NCBI RefSeq assembly: GCF_018785315.1
Contig: NZ_WQPN01000134.1
Coordinates: 16,810 to 80,809, forward strand
Direction: 5' to 3'
Length of the DNA stretch: 64,000 nt
DNA from: Clostridium sp. MCC353
GTDB lineage: Bacteria; Bacillota; Clostridia; Lachnospirales; Lachnospiraceae
Shown in pieces: positions 60,259-64,000 of the stretch. The stretch's first letter is position 1, and the number at the start of each line of letters is the position of its first letter. The position numbers and the translations under genes were made by a program. The notes under the pieces are model-generated. The model was given only the letters and a program-made list of their open reading frames with translations, had not been told where the DNA came from and ran no database searches.

Positions 60259-61470
60259 TTGGTTACATATAAGTATAAGGCTATCTCCAAAGACGGAGCG
60301 CCTGTCAGCGGAATTATTGAGGCGTATGACGAATACGCGGCCGTCGCCCGGATAAAGGAAACCTGCCGTCTGGTGACAAAGATTACGCCTGTGGAAGAAA
60401 AAAGCGGTATCCTTACAAAGGAGATCGGCTCCAGGAAGGTGAATTTAAAGGCGCTGTCGGTCATGTGCTCCCAGTTTGCCATTATTTTGACTGCCGGTAT
60501 GCCGGCGGCTAAGTGCGTGGAACTGATAGCGGACCAGACCTCGGATAAGAAGCTGCGCAGGTTTTTAACAGAGGTGGCAAAAGACGTGGCCGCAGGGCAC
60601 AGTATGGCGGACAGTTTTGAAAATGTGGATAAGGAAGCGTTTCCGTCCACATTTATTGAGACGGTGCGTTCAGGAGAACAGTCCGGCACTGTGGAGCAGG
60701 TATTCAAGAATTTGAGCATTTATTATGAAAAGCAGTATAAAACAAACCAGAAAATATCAGCGGCTCTGAGCTATCCTCTGTTTGTGGTATGCGTAGCGAT
60801 TGTGGTGATGATGGTTATTATGGTTAAAGTCATCCCCACTATGACCAGTATTTTCCGGGATTTGGGCGGAGAAATGCCTGCGCCGACCCAGCTGCTCATC
60901 AATGTGTCAAACTTTTTTAAAGAGAATATATTAATTATATTGATGGTTATGGCTGTGTCTGTCATTTTGTTTCTCGCAGCCATACGGACGGACGAGGGGC
61001 GTATCCGATGGAACCGTCTGAAGCTGAAAATCCCGGTTTTTGGGAACATCGGCCTTTTGAATGCATCGGGCCAGTATGCCAATACGATGTCCACTCTTTT
61101 AGCCGCGGGGCTTTCGGTGCCCCAGGCGTTGGAAGTGACTGCAAAGACCCTGGATAATTATATGCTGGCCATGGAGACTGCAAAGATGGTGACCGGGCTG
61201 GAAGAGGGGCGGCGTTTGGGCAATTGTATGCGGGAGAGAAACTGCTATCCCAGGACGCTCAATGAGATGTGCGCAATCGGTGAGGAGACGGGAGAGCTGG
61301 AAGAAACTCTCAAGACCATCGGTAGTTATTTTGATAACGAAGCGGAACACGCGACGCAGAAAGCCATTTCGAAGCTGGAGCCTACGATCCTGGTGTTGAT
61401 GGCTATTGTGGCCGGATTTATTGTAATTTCGGTTTATCTGCCCATCTTTACCATGTATGATCTCATGTAA
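60259..61470 (+). CDS. pilC: Type IV pilus inner-membrane platform protein PilC
   Basis: A 403-residue T2SSF-family protein with two similar cytoplasmic helical domains (about 65-190 and 265-390, the first with CSQFAIILTAGMPAAKCVEL and the second with MSTLLAAGLSVPQALEV) and three transmembrane segments. It connects the ATPases to the pilin. The start is taken as TTG 60259, behind AAAGGTTGG; no better in-frame start lies close by. Normal length. Confidence 0.93.
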   Translation: MVTYKYKAISKDGAPVSGIIEAYDEYAAVARIKETCRLVTKITPVEEKSGILTKEIGSRKVNLKALSVMCSQFAIILTAGMPAAKCVELIADQTSDKKLRRFLTEVAKDVAAGHSMADSFENVDKEAFPSTFIETVRSGEQSGTVEQVFKNLSIYYEKQYKTNQKISAALSYPLFVVCVAIVVMMVIMVKVIPTMTSIFRDLGGEMPAPTQLLINVSNFFKENILIILMVMAVSVILFLAAIRTDEGRIRWNRLKLKIPVFGNIGLLNASGQYANTMSTLLAAGLSVPQALEVTAKTLDNYMLAMETAKMVTGLEEGRRLGNCMRERNCYPRTLNEMCAIGEETGELEETLKTIGSYFDNEAEHATQKAISKLEPTILVLMAIVAGFIVISVYLPIFTMYDLM

Positions 61471-61587
61471 AGAGTATGAGAAATAGGGGTTTGAGTTAGA
61501 GATGGGGTTACATATGAGAAATGTGGTTCTACAGGCTATAACAACCCATAGCCTTTGAATAAATGCCTTAGGAGGATTTGAAATAAG

Positions 61588-62013
61588 ATGAGAAGATTAA
61601 AAGAAAGATTGAATAAAAAAGGGTTTACGCTGGCGGAATTGCTGATTGTTGTGGCGATTATCGCGGTGTTGGTGGCTATATCAGTTCCTGTCTTTAATAG
61701 TAAGTTGGAAAAATCGAGAGAAGCGACAGATATTGCAAATATGAGAGCAGCTAAAGCAGCGGCAGTTGCAGCATATTTGAATGGAGAAATAGGAGATCTT
61801 ACAGCGGATATATATTATGATGCTGAGGCTGGAACAATTGTAACTGGTGATATACCGACAGCTTATGGCCAAGGTACAGCGATCAAAGGCGGTACGAGTT
61901 ATTTAAACTATACAGAGACTACTGTTGCTAAGGATTGTGCTATAAAAATCAATATTACAGGGGAGACCGGCGACTCAGATATAAAGATTGAGATGAGTTG
62001 GGTAAAAGAATAA
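61588..62013 (+). CDS. pilA: Type IV prepilin, probable major pilin
   Basis: A 141-residue prepilin. The class III signal is RLNKKG|FTLAELLIVV: cleavage after G12, N-methylated F13 and the conserved E17 (pilin E5). A long hydrophobic helix follows, then a small C-terminal domain ending IEMSWVKE. The gene is more AT-rich in its variable half than its neighbours, as is common in surface-exposed pilins. It is preceded by AGGAGG and followed by a hairpin that may set pilin mRNA level. No cysteine pair for a disulfide-bound loop except the single C near residue 122. Confidence 0.92.
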   Translation: MRRLKERLNKKGFTLAELLIVVAIIAVLVAISVPVFNSKLEKSREATDIANMRAAKAAAVAAYLNGEIGDLTADIYYDAEAGTIVTGDIPTAYGQGTAIKGGTSYLNYTETTVAKDCAIKINITGETGDSDIKIEMSWVKE

Positions 62014-62033
62014 TTATAATTTCTATAATTTAC

Positions 62034-62059
62034 GCGAAGCCGATGGGTTGCGGCTTCGC
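62034..62059 (+). terminator. Hairpin after pilA, possible partial terminator or mRNA stabiliser
   Basis: GCGAAGCCG (62034-62042) pairs perfectly with CGGCTTCGC (62051-62059). The sequence after it is CCCCCTACCATTTTTG, so the T-run is displaced; some read-through to the downstream genes is likely. Confidence 0.6.
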
Positions 62060-62160
62060 CCCCCTACCATTTTTGTTTTTCTGCAGGGCGCCGCTGTCCA
62101 AGCGGTTTCCTTCAGAGAATCAAACGACTGCTATTCTCAACAATACAGGCAGGTGACCCA

Positions 62161-62616
62161 ATGAATGCAAAAGCAGTGAATATGATACGCCAAAAAATAT
62201 GTTCAAAACGCGGAATTTCCGCCATAGAAACGATCTGCATAGCAGTTTTTGCGATAATAGCGGCAGCAACCATAATCCTGTCCCTCCTCCACTACAGGGA
62301 CTCCATGCGAACCGGCAGCGACAATCATCTGGTTCTCACTGCGGAGCGGGCAGCCATGCTCAATATGGCAGGAAGCGACTGTATTGTGAAAGACTGCAAT
62401 GGAAAAGAGAGCTGTACCCACATAAAAGACGGATTGAGTACCGGGTATTTTGACCATAGATCCAATTCCATTGTGGGAGAACTGCCGAAGGGATATAATG
62501 AGAGTACTGTTATGACCATACGGGAAAAACAATACGAAGGAAAAAAAGGCGCCATGGTAATCAAAGTGCAGTATGACGGCAGTCAAATCACTTTGTCATG
62601 GGTGAAGGGAAAATAG
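62161..62616 (+). CDS. Prepilin-like protein, probable minor pilin
   Basis: A 151-residue protein with an N-terminal signal CSKRG|ISAIETICIAV: cleavage after G18, with E23 at pilin position 5. Instead of the usual F at +1 it has I. A hydrophobic helix (about 19-42) is followed by a soluble domain with four cysteines and a C-terminus ITLSWVKGK, similar to the SWVKE end of PilA. The ribosome site is weak (AGGTGACC). It is likely a minor pilin or pseudopilin assembled by the same machine. Copy B of the structured leader begins at its stop codon. Confidence 0.83.
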   Translation: MNAKAVNMIRQKICSKRGISAIETICIAVFAIIAAATIILSLLHYRDSMRTGSDNHLVLTAERAAMLNMAGSDCIVKDCNGKESCTHIKDGLSTGYFDHRSNSIVGELPKGYNESTVMTIREKQYEGKKGAMVIKVQYDGSQITLSWVKGK

Positions 62617-62750
62617 TGTGAAAAATAATCCTGAAGGCTTATCTTTCACACCCGAATTTGTGTCGGAGCCACAAATTTGAATCGCAGCTGAGAATCTGAA
62701 GTTCTCAGCGCGTTCCTACGCCAAAAGCCGCTCCGGCATGGAGGATCAGA
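62616..62750 (+). promoter_or_regulatory. Repeated structured leader, copy B (candidate translational switch)
   Basis: The second copy of the element at 4780-4929. P1 pairs GTGTGAAA with TTTCACAC. P2 pairs AATTTGTG with CACAAATT around the loop TCGGAGC. P3 pairs GAGAA with TTCTC around TCTGAAG. The end GCTCCGGCATGGAGGATCAG runs to the pilD ATG. The P2 loop still pairs with GCTCCGG, with a G-U pair where copy A has C-G, and CTCC can again mask GGAG. P1, P2 and P3 stems are kept while the region after P3 is 15 bases shorter. Conservation of pairing despite sequence change supports function of the structure. Confidence 0.7.
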
Positions 62751-63578
62751 ATGCTTGATATAGATGGATGGTTAACCGCTTATTTGGCGGTGATGGCCGC
62801 GGTGATAGGCGCGGTGGGCGGCAGTTTTGTTAACTGTCTCGCCTGGAGGACGGTTCATAAAGAAAAGATAACGCGCGGTTTGAGCCACTGCATCCGGTGC
62901 GGCCACGTGCTGAGAGCCTGGGATTTGGTCCCTGTATTAAGCTGGGCGCTTCTTGGGGGAAAATGCAGGTATTGTAAAGAGAAGATTTCTCTGCGCTATC
63001 CGGCCGTCGAACTCTTCATGGCCTGCGTATCCCTGGCTGTTTTGTTCCGGTTCGATGTTTCCTTTCAATACCTATATTATATGGGATTTTCTTTTCTGCT
63101 TCTGGCGGAGGGGCTGGTGGATCTGGAAAGCTATGAGATACCCAACCGCTTTCAGGCGGCATCATTTTTGTGGTGGTGCCTTTTCCTTCCGTTTCATGCG
63201 GATCAAATGGTCCGGTATCTGGCAGACAGCCTGGCGGGCGGTTTTTTGATTGCAGGCGGCCTGCTTTGTATTTCCCTGGTGTTTGACCGCATGTTGGGAC
63301 GGGAATCCCTGGGCGGCGCGGATATAAAACTCTTTTTCATTACAGGCTTGTATCTTGGGTTTGCTGTGAATCTGCTCAACCTGATCCTGAGCTGTCTGCT
63401 GGGCCTGATACTGGCGGCGGTTTTAAAGGCGGCGTTTAAAAGGCGGGGGGAGAAAGGAACAGCGGCAGGACGCATAGCAGACGGCCTGATCCCTTTTGGC
63501 CCGGCCATCGGCCTTTCCTCCATCCTGTGTGTGCTGGTGGGAAGCCGGATAACGGGCTGGTATATAAGCCTTTTTTAA
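62751..63578 (+). CDS. pilD: Prepilin peptidase / N-methyltransferase
   Basis: A 275-residue integral membrane aspartic protease that removes the prepilin leader and methylates the new N-terminus. The N-terminal zinc-type region has HCIRCGHVL and GGKCRYCKEKISLRYP (two CxxC pairs). The catalytic aspartates lie in VDLESYEIPNR and GGADIKL; the second motif reads GGAD where the family consensus is GxGD. About seven transmembrane segments. Its ribosome site is provided by the structured leader immediately upstream. Start ATG 62751. Confidence 0.92.
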   Translation: MLDIDGWLTAYLAVMAAVIGAVGGSFVNCLAWRTVHKEKITRGLSHCIRCGHVLRAWDLVPVLSWALLGGKCRYCKEKISLRYPAVELFMACVSLAVLFRFDVSFQYLYYMGFSFLLLAEGLVDLESYEIPNRFQAASFLWWCLFLPFHADQMVRYLADSLAGGFLIAGGLLCISLVFDRMLGRESLGGADIKLFFITGLYLGFAVNLLNLILSCLLGLILAAVLKAAFKRRGEKGTAAGRIADGLIPFGPAIGLSSILCVLVGSRITGWYISLF

Positions 63579-63604
63579 GAATAGCAGTGAAGGAAGATTG
63601 ATCT

Positions 63605-64000
63605 ATGATAAAAAGTATTTCCAAAAAATATACAGGGATCGAGATCGGTTCCAAACAGGTGAAAATGACCCAGTGCTGCAATAACTGCCTCTGCAGGGCG
63701 GCGATTGAACCGCTGCCGGATAACTATGTCAACAATGGAAAGATCGTTTCCATGGAGGCCATGAGCGGCTTTTTGAAAGATATGGCGAAAAAGTATAAGT
63801 TTTCAGATAAAAGCTGTGCCATCGTGCTGCCGGACAACATTGCGTTTGCGCGCAGGCTGACTATGCCGGCTATGAACGTTGATCATTTAAAATTAAACCT
63901 TCCCTATGAATTTCATGATTTCATCAACGATAGAAAGGAACGGTATGTATTTGATTACTGTGTCCTGGAAATGCAGTATGATGAAAACCGGAAACCCGTT
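63605..64000 (+). CDS. pilM: PilM-like pilus assembly protein (5' part, cut by window end)
   Basis: The first 132 residues of an actin-like PilM/ComA-type protein: SISKKYTGIEIGSKQVKM at the start is the typical nucleotide-binding GIEIG turn, followed by AIVLPDNIAFARRLTMPAM. PilM connects the cytoplasmic ATPase ring to PilN. An unusual cysteine cluster QCCNNCLC follows the first strand. The gene continues beyond base 64000. AAGGAAG precedes the ATG. Confidence 0.78.
   Translation, partial: MIKSISKKYTGIEIGSKQVKMTQCCNNCLCRAAIEPLPDNYVNNGKIVSMEAMSGFLKDMAKKYKFSDKSCAIVLPDNIAFARRLTMPAMNVDHLKLNLPYEFHDFINDRKERYVFDYCVLEMQYDENRKPV

Noticed and set aside
1-64000. tRNA and rRNA genes
   Set aside because: No cloverleaf with a GGTTCRA-type T arm and no conserved rRNA blocks were found on reading both strands.

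Overview
The window looks like a chromosome segment of a Gram-positive, strictly fermentative Clostridia species, most likely Lachnospiraceae (Clostridium cluster XIVa). This rests on strong AGGAGG-type ribosome sites, a type 1B dihydroorotate dehydrogenase (pyrK/pyrD), an LCP wall-polymer protein, LytTR/GHKL signalling, a folT gene behind a tetrahydrofolate riboswitch, and type IV pilus genes in a low-to-middle GC background. The species cannot be named from sequence alone.

Layout. 1-14.2 kb: an IscR-like Rrf2 regulator with tcdA, a MATE exporter, glutamine-dependent nadE, an rRNA methyltransferase, an nfeD/SPFH pair, a patatin lipase, argF, birA, mutY, a lipid kinase and the housekeeping sigma factor. 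14.2-23.3 kb: queH, HPr, the two glutamate synthase subunits, and riboswitch-controlled folT. 23.4-35.5 kb: an LCP protein with an AgrC/AgrA-like two-component pair, an HD hydrolase, an Mrp ATPase, D-amino acid aminotransferase, a small alarmone synthetase, lrgAB, pepF and a nitroreductase. 35.5-45.8 kb: pyrFKDE, small membrane proteins, an M29-like peptidase and purEMND. 45.8-55.8 kb: an accessory region. 55.8-64 kb: a phosphatase, a membrane protein and a type IV pilus operon (pilB-pilT-pilC-two prepilins-pilD-pilM) that runs off the window end.

The accessory region holds a DUF3791/DUF3990 toxin-like operon with a frameshift, a decayed duplicate of its leader, Fic and RhuM remnants, a deletion scar joining PHP and LacI gene ends, and divergently arranged hicA and hicB with palindromic operators. 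It ends with the most interesting locus: three tiny peptides (one glycine-zipper, one cysteine-rich, one charged) followed by a cytosolic histidine-kinase-like protein and a receiver-domain protein whose C-terminal part carries an RNxxxH motif typical of HEPN ribonucleases. This reads as a candidate two-component immunity system of the same general logic as Detocs, but with a different effector.

Two families of non-coding structure recur. (i) Giant branched palindromes (about 350-430 bp) sit just after gene stops at about 21.7 and 28.2 kb, with one arm of a third at the window start; all share a GTGAA(A/C)GTTACGC edge. (ii) A leader of 135-150 bp occurs twice, directly before the TrmH-family methyltransferase and before pilD. 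It contains a hairpin loop complementary to the sequence next to the ribosome site, and the same sequence can alternatively pair with the ribosome site itself, as a translational switch would. No tRNA, rRNA, CRISPR array, integrase or complete insertion sequence was recognised.
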